This document shows, piece by piece, positions 4,682-10,716 of a stretch of DNA of 10,716 nt (positions are counted from its first letter, which is position 1; every line of letters starts with the position of its first letter). The notes under the pieces are model-generated. The model was not told where the DNA came from. It did not search any database and saw nothing but the letters and a program-made list of their open reading frames with translations. The translations under genes were made by a program, and so were the position numbers. The DNA comes from CAYRLZ01 sp964425275 (lineage in GTDB: Bacteria; Hydrothermota; Tepidihabitantia; Tepidihabitantales; JBDRVQ01), in contig CAYRLZ010000025.1 in assembly GCA_964425275.1 (NCBI GenBank), positions 1 through 10,716 of the forward strand, written 5' to 3'.

Positions 4682-6387
4682 AAAATAAAGAGATTGCGGA
4701 AATCTTTGCCCGCATCGCCGACGCCTTAGAATATAAGAACGCACTGTCCTTTAAGGTCATCGCCTACCGGAAGGCGAGTCGGGTATTGAATGATTTAACC
4801 GAAGATATTGAGAAGTTAGCTTTGGAAGGAAGATTAGAAGAAATCCCAGGAATCGGCAAAGGAATTGCCCAAAAGATTAGGGAATACTTAGAGAAAGGAA
4901 CGATGGCGAAATACGAGGAGGCGATTAAAGGAATCCCGGAAGGACTCTTGGAGTTATTGAATATCCAAAATTTAGGTCCTAAGACATTAGCCCTGGCGAA
5001 TCGGGAATTGGGTGTCCAGAACCTTTCTGACTTAAAGAAGGTAATTGCTGATGGCCGATTAGCCAAACTATTTCGGATGGGTGAAAAGAAAGTGGAGAAT
5101 ATTAAAAAGGGGATAGAATTATATGAGGGGGGAAGAAAGCGAATCCCAATCAATGAGGCATTTACCTTAGCTTGTGAGATTGTGGAATACTTAAAGAAAA
5201 ATCCTAAGATAAAGGAAGTCTGCCCTTCGGGCTCCCTGCGCCGGATGAAGGAGACAATTGGCGATATTGATATTCTCTGCACAGGTAAGCCGGGAGGCGC
5301 GATTATTGAATACTTCACAAAATATCCCAAGGCAACGAGGGTCGGGGCCTGTGGTGAGACCAAGGGGACAATCTTCGTTGGCAATCGCCAGGTTGATATT
5401 CGGGTCGTCCCGGAGAAATCATTCGGTGCCGCCCTCCAGTACTTCACCGGTTCTAAGGCACACAATATAAAACTGAGGCTTTTGGCTCAAAAGAAGGGGT
5501 TGAAGATTTCCGAATACGGGGTATTCAAAGGGAAAAGATATATTGCCGGAAGAACCGAAGAAGAGGTCTACAAAACTCTGGGGCTTGCTTGGATACCACC
5601 GGAATTAAGAGAAGAGCGGGGTGAGATTGAAGCTGCCCTAAAAGATAGCCTGCCGAAACTAATAGATTACAACTCCTTACGCGGTGATTTGCAGGTTCAT
5701 ACTACCTATTCGGATGGCAACGCTACCTTAGAGGAAGTCGTTTCTTTCTCACTCTATTCTTTAGGTTATGAGTATATCGGTATAACCGACCATTCTCAAT
5801 CAGTAAGATATGCTCACGGTTTAACCGAGGCGCGCCTCGCTAAACAGATAGCAGAGATTAAAAGATTGAGCGAGAAATATCCGGGGATTAAAATCCTGAC
5901 CGGGATTGAGGTTGACATACTCCCACAAGGGAATTTAGATTTTCCGGATCGGGTCCTTAAAGAGTTAGATGTCGTCGTCGCCGCGATTCATCAGGGGTTT
6001 AAAAAGAATGTAACCGAAAGGATATGCGCCGCCATCCAAAACCCCTATGTCCATATTATCGCCCATCCAATGGGTCGGCTAATCTCAAAAAGGGAGGGAT
6101 ACGAGGTTGACTTAGAAAAGGTGATGGAGTATGCCCGTCGGTATAATAAGATATTAGAACTGAACGCCTATCCGGACCGGCTTGATTTAGACGAACTCCA
6201 TCTAAAAAAGGCAAAGGAGATGGGGATAAAAATCTGTATCAATACCGATGCCCACGGTCTTATGGATATGCACTGGATGCGCTTTGGAATTGGGATTGCC
6301 CGAAGGGGCTGGTTAGAAGAAAAAGATGTGATAAATACTCTTCCGGCGAAGGATTTAATTGAATTCCTTCGCTTTTTAAGGACTTGA
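4678..6387 (+). CDS. polX: DNA polymerase X / PHP-domain nuclease (PolX)
   Basis: 569 residues, the standard bacterial PolX length and domain order. Helix-hairpin-helix segments (EIPGIGKGIAQKI about 55-67; NLGPKTLA about 98-105) are followed by a family X polymerase core and a C-terminal PHP domain. The polymerase site is intact: GS (185-186), Asp196 and Asp198 in GDIDIL, and Asp240 in QVDIRVV. PHP metal-ligand motifs are present: H341 in DLQVH, D371-H372, E411, H438, H463 and D524/H526. The first histidine of the usual HxH motif is Gln339. Bacterial PolX fills short gaps in base-excision repair, while the PHP domain gives a 3'-5' exonuclease and end-processing activity. The start overlaps the dCMP deaminase stop, implying coupled translation. 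Pairing with a dUMP-producing enzyme fits a nucleotide-quality/repair theme, but this is inference. Confidence 0.93.
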   Translation: MKNKEIAEIFARIADALEYKNALSFKVIAYRKASRVLNDLTEDIEKLALEGRLEEIPGIGKGIAQKIREYLEKGTMAKYEEAIKGIPEGLLELLNIQNLGPKTLALANRELGVQNLSDLKKVIADGRLAKLFRMGEKKVENIKKGIELYEGGRKRIPINEAFTLACEIVEYLKKNPKIKEVCPSGSLRRMKETIGDIDILCTGKPGGAIIEYFTKYPKATRVGACGETKGTIFVGNRQVDIRVVPEKSFGAALQYFTGSKAHNIKLRLLAQKKGLKISEYGVFKGKRYIAGRTEEEVYKTLGLAWIPPELREERGEIEAALKDSLPKLIDYNSLRGDLQVHTTYSDGNATLEEVVSFSLYSLGYEYIGITDHSQSVRYAHGLTEARLAKQIAEIKRLSEKYPGIKILTGIEVDILPQGNLDFPDRVLKELDVVVAAIHQGFKKNVTERICAAIQNPYVHIIAHPMGRLISKREGYEVDLEKVMEYARRYNKILELNAYPDRLDLDELHLKKAKEMGIKICINTDAHGLMDMHWMRFGIGIARRGWLEEKDVINTLPAKDLIEFLRFLRT

Positions 6388-6402
6388 CCGCAAAATTGGG
6401 AG

Positions 6403-7404
6403 ATGATTTCCTATAAAGACTCCGGGGTAGACATTGACCGATTGTCTCTGATAAAAAAAGGGATAAAGAAAAGGGTTGAGAAGACATTTTCTTCATCCGT
6501 CCTTTCGCCAATTGGACTCTTTGGCGCGCTTTTTGAGTTAAAAGGTTATAAAAACCCAATCCTCGTCGGTAGCGTAGACGGCGTAGGGACGAAACTCTTA
6601 ATCGCCCAAAGAATGAAGAGGCATAATACAGTTGGCGAGTGTCTGGTTAACCATTGTGTCAACGATATCTTAACCTTAGGGGCAAAGCCACTCTTCTTTT
6701 TAGACTATATTGCCTTTAACCAAGTTTGTGATTGGGTAATTGAGCAGGTAATTGAAGGACTGGTCCGAGGATGCAAGAGGAATGGTCTTGCCCTTGTCGG
6801 CGGTGAGATTGCCCAGTTGCCCGGGATTTACCCGAAGGGGGTTTACGATTTGGCGGGGGCGATTATTGGGGTGGTTGAAAAGAATCGGATAATTGACACT
6901 TCAAAGATAAAAGAAGGGGATATACTCTTAGGCTTACCTTCCACTGGTCTGCATACTAATGGCTACACACTGGCCCGCAAGGTTCTGTTTGAGAAATGTG
7001 GTCTTAGGGTAGAAGATAAGATTGGTGGCCTAAAACTGAGCCTGGGGGATGAGTTACTCCGGGTTCATAAATCTTATCTAAGAGAGGTTTATCCCCTCCT
7101 CCCCCTCCTTAAGGGCATCGCCCATATTACCGGGGGTGGCCTTGTGGAGAATATAAAGAGGATTTTACCAAAAGGTCTCTCGGTGGTGATTCGTAAGTCG
7201 GCCTGGCGCGTGCCGGAGATTTTTCGGTTGATTCAAAAGAACGGCGCGATTAGTGATGATGAGATGTATCGGGTATTCAATATGGGGATTGGGATGGTTC
7301 TATTTTTGAGTCGGAAAAACCAAGTGCCTTTGAGAAAGAAGATAAGAAAGGCAAAGGTCATTGGCGAGGTTGTTTTGGGAAAGGGGGAGGTGAAGATTAT
7401 TTAG
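6403..7404 (+). CDS. purM: Phosphoribosylformylglycinamidine cyclo-ligase (AIR synthetase)
   Basis: 333 residues, near the usual 340-350 of PurM. It catalyses the ATP-dependent closure of FGAM to 5-aminoimidazole ribonucleotide in de novo purine synthesis. Family motifs in order are SYKDSGVDID (3-12), SVDGVGTK (57-64, nucleotide-binding loop), NHCVNDIL (83-90), LVGGEIAQLPG (131-141), GLPSTGLHTNGYTLAR (177-192) and AHITGGGLVENI about 240. No other pur gene is in the window, so purM is separated from the rest of its pathway. It follows polX after 15 bases. GGGAG abuts the ATG with no spacer, an unfavourable Shine-Dalgarno position, but the ATG is the family's normal start. Its stop codon overlaps that of the converging GTPase gene. 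Confidence 0.94.
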   Translation: MISYKDSGVDIDRLSLIKKGIKKRVEKTFSSSVLSPIGLFGALFELKGYKNPILVGSVDGVGTKLLIAQRMKRHNTVGECLVNHCVNDILTLGAKPLFFLDYIAFNQVCDWVIEQVIEGLVRGCKRNGLALVGGEIAQLPGIYPKGVYDLAGAIIGVVEKNRIIDTSKIKEGDILLGLPSTGLHTNGYTLARKVLFEKCGLRVEDKIGGLKLSLGDELLRVHKSYLREVYPLLPLLKGIAHITGGGLVENIKRILPKGLSVVIRKSAWRVPEIFRLIQKNGAISDDEMYRVFNMGIGMVLFLSRKNQVPLRKKIRKAKVIGEVVLGKGEVKII

Positions 7405-8714
7405 AGCACTCTCTTAAGGAATTTTATCACCTCTCTTTTAAGTTCACCCGCCACCAATTCCCTTAAAGAATATTCTACCGGAATGATTGGGAGGGAGGAT
7501 TTTATTAAGCGCCGTAAATCAATCGGTGTTGCGGAGATAACAAAGTCAGCACCGGAGCGATTTATTGTCTTCTCTAATTCCTTAACCTGCCACTTTTTAT
7601 ACCCAAGTGCCGGAACTACTTCTCTAAGGTGAGGAAACCTTTCATAGGCCATCTTAATACTGCCAAAAGCAAATTTCCTTGGGTCTAAAATCAAAAGCCC
7701 CTTCTTTTTAGCCACAATAAAACCAGCACCATAACCCAACTCACCATGGGTGACGGATGGTCCATCTTCTACCACCACCACCTTCTTTTTCCCTTTTGGG
7801 AGTTCTCCTAAAATCCTTTTCTCCAGTCGGGCGTAGCAAACCTTTGCCCGAGGATTATATCTCTTGATATTCCCTTCAATTGTTTTCAAATTCTCCTTCT
7901 TTGCCTCATCCACCTTATTAATAATTATCACATCCGCCGAAAGCAAGAGCGTCATACCCGGATGGTATCGGACCTCATGACCCGGTCTTAAAGCATCAAC
8001 CAAGACAATAAGAAAGTCCGGCTTAAAGAAGGGGAAGTCATTATTCCCGCCATCCCAAATAATTAAGTCATATTTACTTGCCTCTTCTAAGACCCTCTGG
8101 TAGTCAACACCGGCTAAAACCGGATTCCCTTGTTTCAGATGGGGCTCGTATTCTTCTCTCTCCTCAATGGTCAATGGGTATTTATCTAAGTCTTCAACCC
8201 TTTTAAACACCTGAACCGGGGAGGAGAAGTTACCGTAAACCATCGGGTGGCGGACAATGCAAAAGTTAATCCCCAACTCTTTTAGAATTAAGGAGACCTT
8301 CCTTGTCGTCGGGCTCTTACCGGCACCGGTTCTTGTCGCACAGACCGCTAAAACTGGCTTTTTCGCCACCAAACTTGTTGACTTCGGCCCCAAAAGCCAG
8401 AAATCACAACCCAAAGAGCAAGCGATTTCCGCCTTCTCCATCACATATTCAAAAGGGACATCGGAATAAGAAAAGAGACAGATATCAACACTTTCCTTCT
8501 TAATAATCTCCGCCATTTTTTTCTCCGGATAAATTGGAATACCTTTGGGATATAACTCACCAGCTAATTCTTTTGGATAAAGAGAAACCTCCCCCCCTAA
8601 GATTTGCTCAGAGAAAGTGAAACCGACAACCCGATAGAACGAATTCTCCCGAAAGAAGGTATTAAAATTATGAAAATCCCGACCACCGGCTCCTAAGATT
8701 AGAACCTTTCTCAT
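7401..8714 (-). CDS. Cyclic 2,3-diphosphoglycerate synthetase-like GTPase (COG2403 type)
   Basis: 437 residues. The N-terminal part is Rossmann-like (KVLILGAGGRDFHNFN, residues 3-18), followed by a P-loop GTPase-type domain. This has VCATRTGAGKSPT (124-136, Walker A lysine K133), LIIWDGGNND (217-226) and a guanine-specificity motif NKVD (266-269). Archaeal relatives make cyclic 2,3-diphosphoglycerate, a thermoprotectant; bacterial members are usually called predicted GTPases and their substrate is unknown, so the archaeal function should not simply be transferred. The frame extends upstream to 8840, but the ATG at 8714 is preferred. It gives the family N-terminus and overlaps the pruA stop as ATGA, while the extra residues would only be antisense-like readings of the pruA 3' end. 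It is the second gene of the pruA operon. Confidence 0.8.
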   Translation of the reverse strand: MRKVLILGAGGRDFHNFNTFFRENSFYRVVGFTFSEQILGGEVSLYPKELAGELYPKGIPIYPEKKMAEIIKKESVDICLFSYSDVPFEYVMEKAEIACSLGCDFWLLGPKSTSLVAKKPVLAVCATRTGAGKSPTTRKVSLILKELGINFCIVRHPMVYGNFSSPVQVFKRVEDLDKYPLTIEEREEYEPHLKQGNPVLAGVDYQRVLEEASKYDLIIWDGGNNDFPFFKPDFLIVLVDALRPGHEVRYHPGMTLLLSADVIIINKVDEAKKENLKTIEGNIKRYNPRAKVCYARLEKRILGELPKGKKKVVVVEDGPSVTHGELGYGAGFIVAKKKGLLILDPRKFAFGSIKMAYERFPHLREVVPALGYKKWQVKELEKTINRSGADFVISATPIDLRRLIKSSLPIIPVEYSLRELVAGELKREVIKFLKRVL

Positions 8715-10267
8715 AATTGCTCCGAGATACTTTTGGCCTGCAAATATAACAAAAGGTAATCCCGACCACCGGCCTTGGAATCGGTCCCGGACATATTGAA
8801 ACCACCGAAGGGATGGACGCCAACTAATGCCCCGGTGCATTTCCGGTTGAAGTAGAGGTTTCCGACAAAAAAGTTCTTCTTTGCCTGCTCAATCTTATTT
8901 CTATCTTTCGTATAGAGCGAACCGGTCAAACCGTATTTTGTGTTATTGGCAATATTAAGTGCCTGCTTGAAATCCTTTGCCTTTATAACCGCCAGAACCG
9001 GACCAAAAATCTCCTCTTGGGCAATCGTCGCCTCAGGAGCGACATCGGCAAAGATGGTCGGAAGAATAAAATAACCGCTCTCATCTCCTGGCTTGCCACC
9101 ACAAACCAGTCTTCCTTCTTTTTTCCCAATCTCAATATAGTTTAAGATACTCTTAAACGCCCTTTCGTTAATCACTGGTCCTAACCAGTTCTCAAAATAC
9201 CGCACGTCACCAACCTTAATCCTTTTCACCTTTTCGGTGAGGTCAGAAATAAACCTATCGTAAATTTTTTCCGCGAGAATCAGCCGACTGCAAGCGGAAC
9301 ACTTCTGTCCCTGAAAACCATAGGCGGAAGTTAAAACACCGGAAAGAGCCGACTCCCAATCACAATCCTCCTCCACAATGATACAATCCTTACCGCCCAT
9401 TTCAGCAATCACCCGCTTAATCCAAATCTGCTCCGGATGGGGTTTGCCCGCCATTTCCACAATCCTCAAACCAACCGCCATTGAACCGGTAAAAGAGACG
9501 AAACGAATCTGCGGATGGCTAACCAAATAATCTCCAATCTCACCACCGGGTCCGGGAAGATAATTCAAGGCACCGGGTGGTAGTCCGGCTTCTTCCATAA
9601 TCTCACAGAACTTATACCCGATTAAAGGTGAGTCCGAGGCCGGCTTTAAGACAACCGTATTACCACAGACAAGAGCCGCCGCGGTCATACCACAGAGAAT
9701 CGCCAGGGGGAAATTCCAGGGCGGAATCACTACCCCACAACCGAGCGGGATATAAACTAACTCATTAAACTCACCCGGATAAGGGGTTAAAGGTTGTCTT
9801 TCCGAATACCTTAAAATCTCCCGACCGTAAAACTCTAAAAAATCAATCGCCTCCGCGGTATCGGCTACTGCCTCGGTCCAGTTCTTACCGACCTCATAGA
9901 CCATCACCGCGGAAAGGAGAGCCTTTCGCTTTCGCATAATATTTGCCGCTCGGAATAAGATACAGGCTCGGCTCTCCGCGGAAAGGCAAGAATACTCCTT
10001 AAAGGCCGCAACACCTACCCTTATCGCCTCTTCACAATCCGCCTTAGTCGCCTTGGGGAAGGTAGCGATAACCTCACCTTTCCTTGAAGGGTTTGTGGAA
10101 TGAAAGACCTCCCTCTTTTTATCCGGGAAAATCCTTTTTGTGCCAATAATTAGAGGGTATTCCTTACCAAAATCCCTCTTTATCTTCTCTAACTCATCTT
10201 CAAAAGCCTTTCTTATCTCAATATTAGAAAAATCAAGAAGCGGTTCATTCTTAAAATCGGTCATCAT
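8711..10267 (-). CDS. pruA: L-glutamate gamma-semialdehyde dehydrogenase (P5C dehydrogenase)
   Basis: 518 residues, the normal length of the single-domain RocA/PruA type. It oxidises glutamate semialdehyde (from proline, ornithine or arginine breakdown) to glutamate with NAD+. Aldehyde dehydrogenase motifs are complete: PWNFPLA (183-189), FTGS (259-262, dinucleotide loop), catalytic-site Glu289 in AEMGGKD, and nucleophile Cys323 in GQKCSACSR. The substrate-binding signature HPFGGFNMSGTDSKAGG (485-501) is characteristic of P5C dehydrogenases rather than other family members. Two adjacent ATGs exist (10267 and 10264). AGGAGG at 10277-10272 is 4 bases from the first and 7 from the second, so the second may be used. 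No proline dehydrogenase or ornithine aminotransferase gene is adjacent, so the source of substrate is not visible. It is co-transcribed with the downstream GTPase gene. Confidence 0.92.
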   Translation of the reverse strand: MMTDFKNEPLLDFSNIEIRKAFEDELEKIKRDFGKEYPLIIGTKRIFPDKKREVFHSTNPSRKGEVIATFPKATKADCEEAIRVGVAAFKEYSCLSAESRACILFRAANIMRKRKALLSAVMVYEVGKNWTEAVADTAEAIDFLEFYGREILRYSERQPLTPYPGEFNELVYIPLGCGVVIPPWNFPLAILCGMTAAALVCGNTVVLKPASDSPLIGYKFCEIMEEAGLPPGALNYLPGPGGEIGDYLVSHPQIRFVSFTGSMAVGLRIVEMAGKPHPEQIWIKRVIAEMGGKDCIIVEEDCDWESALSGVLTSAYGFQGQKCSACSRLILAEKIYDRFISDLTEKVKRIKVGDVRYFENWLGPVINERAFKSILNYIEIGKKEGRLVCGGKPGDESGYFILPTIFADVAPEATIAQEEIFGPVLAVIKAKDFKQALNIANNTKYGLTGSLYTKDRNKIEQAKKNFFVGNLYFNRKCTGALVGVHPFGGFNMSGTDSKAGGRDYLLLYLQAKSISEQL

Positions 10268-10271
10268 AATT

Positions 10272-10277
10272 CCTCCT
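10272..10277 (-). promoter_or_regulatory. Strong Shine-Dalgarno of pruA (AGGAGG)
   Basis: A full AGGAGG on the minus strand sits 4 bases before the ATG at 10267 and 7 before the ATG at 10264. The spacing favours the second ATG (protein starting MTDFKNE). The strength of this site contrasts with the absence of one at the glmU-like operon. Confidence 0.75.
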
Positions 10278-10305
10278 AAGAATAAAATTAACTACCAATC
10301 CCATT

Positions 10306-10333
10306 AGGATACCAATTCTTAAAGAAAAGTCAA
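10306..10333 (-). promoter_or_regulatory. Sigma-70-type promoter of the pruA operon
   Basis: On the minus strand TTGACT (10333-10328) and TATCCT (10311-10306) are separated by 16 bases, the same spacing as the two other sigma-70-type promoters found in the window. Predicted start is near 10299, giving a leader of about 30 nt that contains the AGGAGG. Confidence 0.5.
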
Positions 10334-10716
10334 CAGCAATGACACTTGATGCGTAGAGCATTACCATTCCAGGAATAAGAGGAGGATACAGAAGGATACA
10401 GAGAAAGGCACAGGGAGAGACCAAGAGAACCTATCAGGGAGCGTATCAGAGAGAGATAGAAGAAAGCACTAAGAAAGGGTAAGAGAGAGGGCAAGAGTAA
10501 GAGGCAGGGAAAGGGGTTAAGGAAGGGATAGAGTAAAGGATAGAGTAAGAGACCAAGTAAGGCATTAAGTAAGGGATAGGGTAAGGCATCCAGGGAACGA
10601 TACCCTAAAAGAAAGGAAAAATCCGATAAGTCCTGTAAAATCAAAAACTTAAAGGCAAAATGACCTGATAAAAAGGTTTCTCCACAGGAAACTTTATCCA
10701 TTAGAATCTGGATATT
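10330..10716 (-). CDS. Questionable Leu/Pro-rich tetrapeptide-repeat frame across the 12-bp array
   Basis: On the minus strand one frame is open from the window edge (first ATG at 10701, 123 residues) to a stop at 10330. Because the DNA period is 12, the translation is a four-residue repeat: YPLL, NALL, GLLL, YPLL, YPFL, then LPFL, YLSL, IGSL, GLSL, CLSL. The first 38 or so residues are ordinary in composition and the last 20 are polar. I recognise no family and see no ribosome binding site. The stop codon overlaps the -35 box of pruA. The frame may be only a by-product of a repeat whose length is a multiple of three; alternatively it could be a hydrophobic repeat protein. The former is more likely. 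Confidence 0.2.
   Translation of the reverse strand, partial: NIQILMDKVSCGETFLSGHFAFKFLILQDLSDFSFLLGYRSLDALPYPLLNALLGLLLYPLLYPFLNPFPCLLLLPSLLPFLSAFFYLSLIRSLIGSLGLSLCLSLYPSVSSSYSWNGNALRIKCHCC
10382..10609. repeat. Degenerate purine-rich tandem array with a 12-bp period
   Basis: Read on the + strand, successive 12-base units share a GGATAGAGTAAG-like pattern. The clearest run is ggatagagtaaa, ggatagagtaag, agaccaagtaag, gcattaagtaag, ggatagggtaag (10526-10585). More diverged units continue leftward to about 10382, where the period slips once to 10. About 18-19 units can be counted. The + strand is mostly purine. It is not a CRISPR array, as there are no spacers, and it lacks any insertion-sequence feature. 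It begins just upstream of the pruA promoter. Confidence 0.7.

Noticed and set aside
4764..5465. Long minus-strand open frame (233 codons) inside polX
   Set aside because: It is fully antisense to a well-supported polymerase with all motifs, and its translation is Ser/Pro/Phe-rich with no recognisable domain, which is typical of a shadow frame.
8715..8840. Upstream extension of the GTPase frame to 8840
   Set aside because: It lies within the pruA 3' end in another frame. The ATG at 8714 gives the family N-terminus and the common ATGA overlap.
10382..10609. CRISPR array
   Set aside because: The repeat units are directly adjacent, 12 bases long and degenerate, with no spacers and no cas genes.

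Overview
The window looks like a stretch of chromosome from an uncultivated, probably anaerobic and perhaps thermophilic bacterium. The protein set points that way: a ferredoxin-type 2-oxoacid oxidoreductase gamma subunit, a DUF4438 protein, a cyclic-2,3-diphosphoglycerate-synthetase-like GTPase, a THEP1-type NTPase, and an alternative GlmU-like protein. The mix resembles candidate phyla such as WOR-3/Stahlbacteria or Thermotoga-like lineages, but this is an impression from protein families, not a phylogenetic result. Base composition is moderately AT-rich, and the genes are tightly packed except at the two edges.

Layout. Bases 1-293 hold the 3' end of a transposase/integrase gene cut by the window edge. 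Bases 294-969 have no convincing protein gene, but on the minus strand they carry a near-consensus sigma-54 promoter (856-872), about 78 nt of hairpin-rich sequence, and a strong intrinsic terminator (768-800). I interpret this as a small RNA gene. A THEP1-like NTPase gene (970-1503, minus) and a six-gene plus-strand operon (1638-7404) diverge from a 134-bp region with a recognisable sigma-70-type promoter for each side. The operon promoter would start transcription at or within a base or two of the first ATG, which predicts a leaderless mRNA.

The operon encodes, in order, a GlmU-like sugar-nucleotide enzyme, an isolated 2-oxoacid:acceptor oxidoreductase gamma subunit, a DUF4438 protein, dCMP deaminase, PolX (repair polymerase plus PHP nuclease) and PurM. 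The first five genes overlap one another by 4-17 bases and PurM follows after 15 bases. The operon therefore mixes cell-envelope precursor, redox, pyrimidine, purine and DNA-repair functions.

Converging on it from the right is a two-gene minus-strand operon: L-glutamate gamma-semialdehyde dehydrogenase (pruA type, 8711-10267), then a COG2403/CPGS-like GTPase (7401-8714), linked by an ATGA overlap. The stop codons of purM and the GTPase gene overlap, leaving no room for a terminator between the converging operons. Upstream of pruA lie a sigma-70-type promoter and a purine-rich degenerate tandem array with a 12-bp period (about 10382-10609). A leucine/proline-rich minus-strand frame stays open across this array.

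The most notable signal is the putative sigma-54-driven small RNA. Next come the leaderless operon promoter, the GTPase/P5C dehydrogenase pairing, and the 12-bp periodic array.
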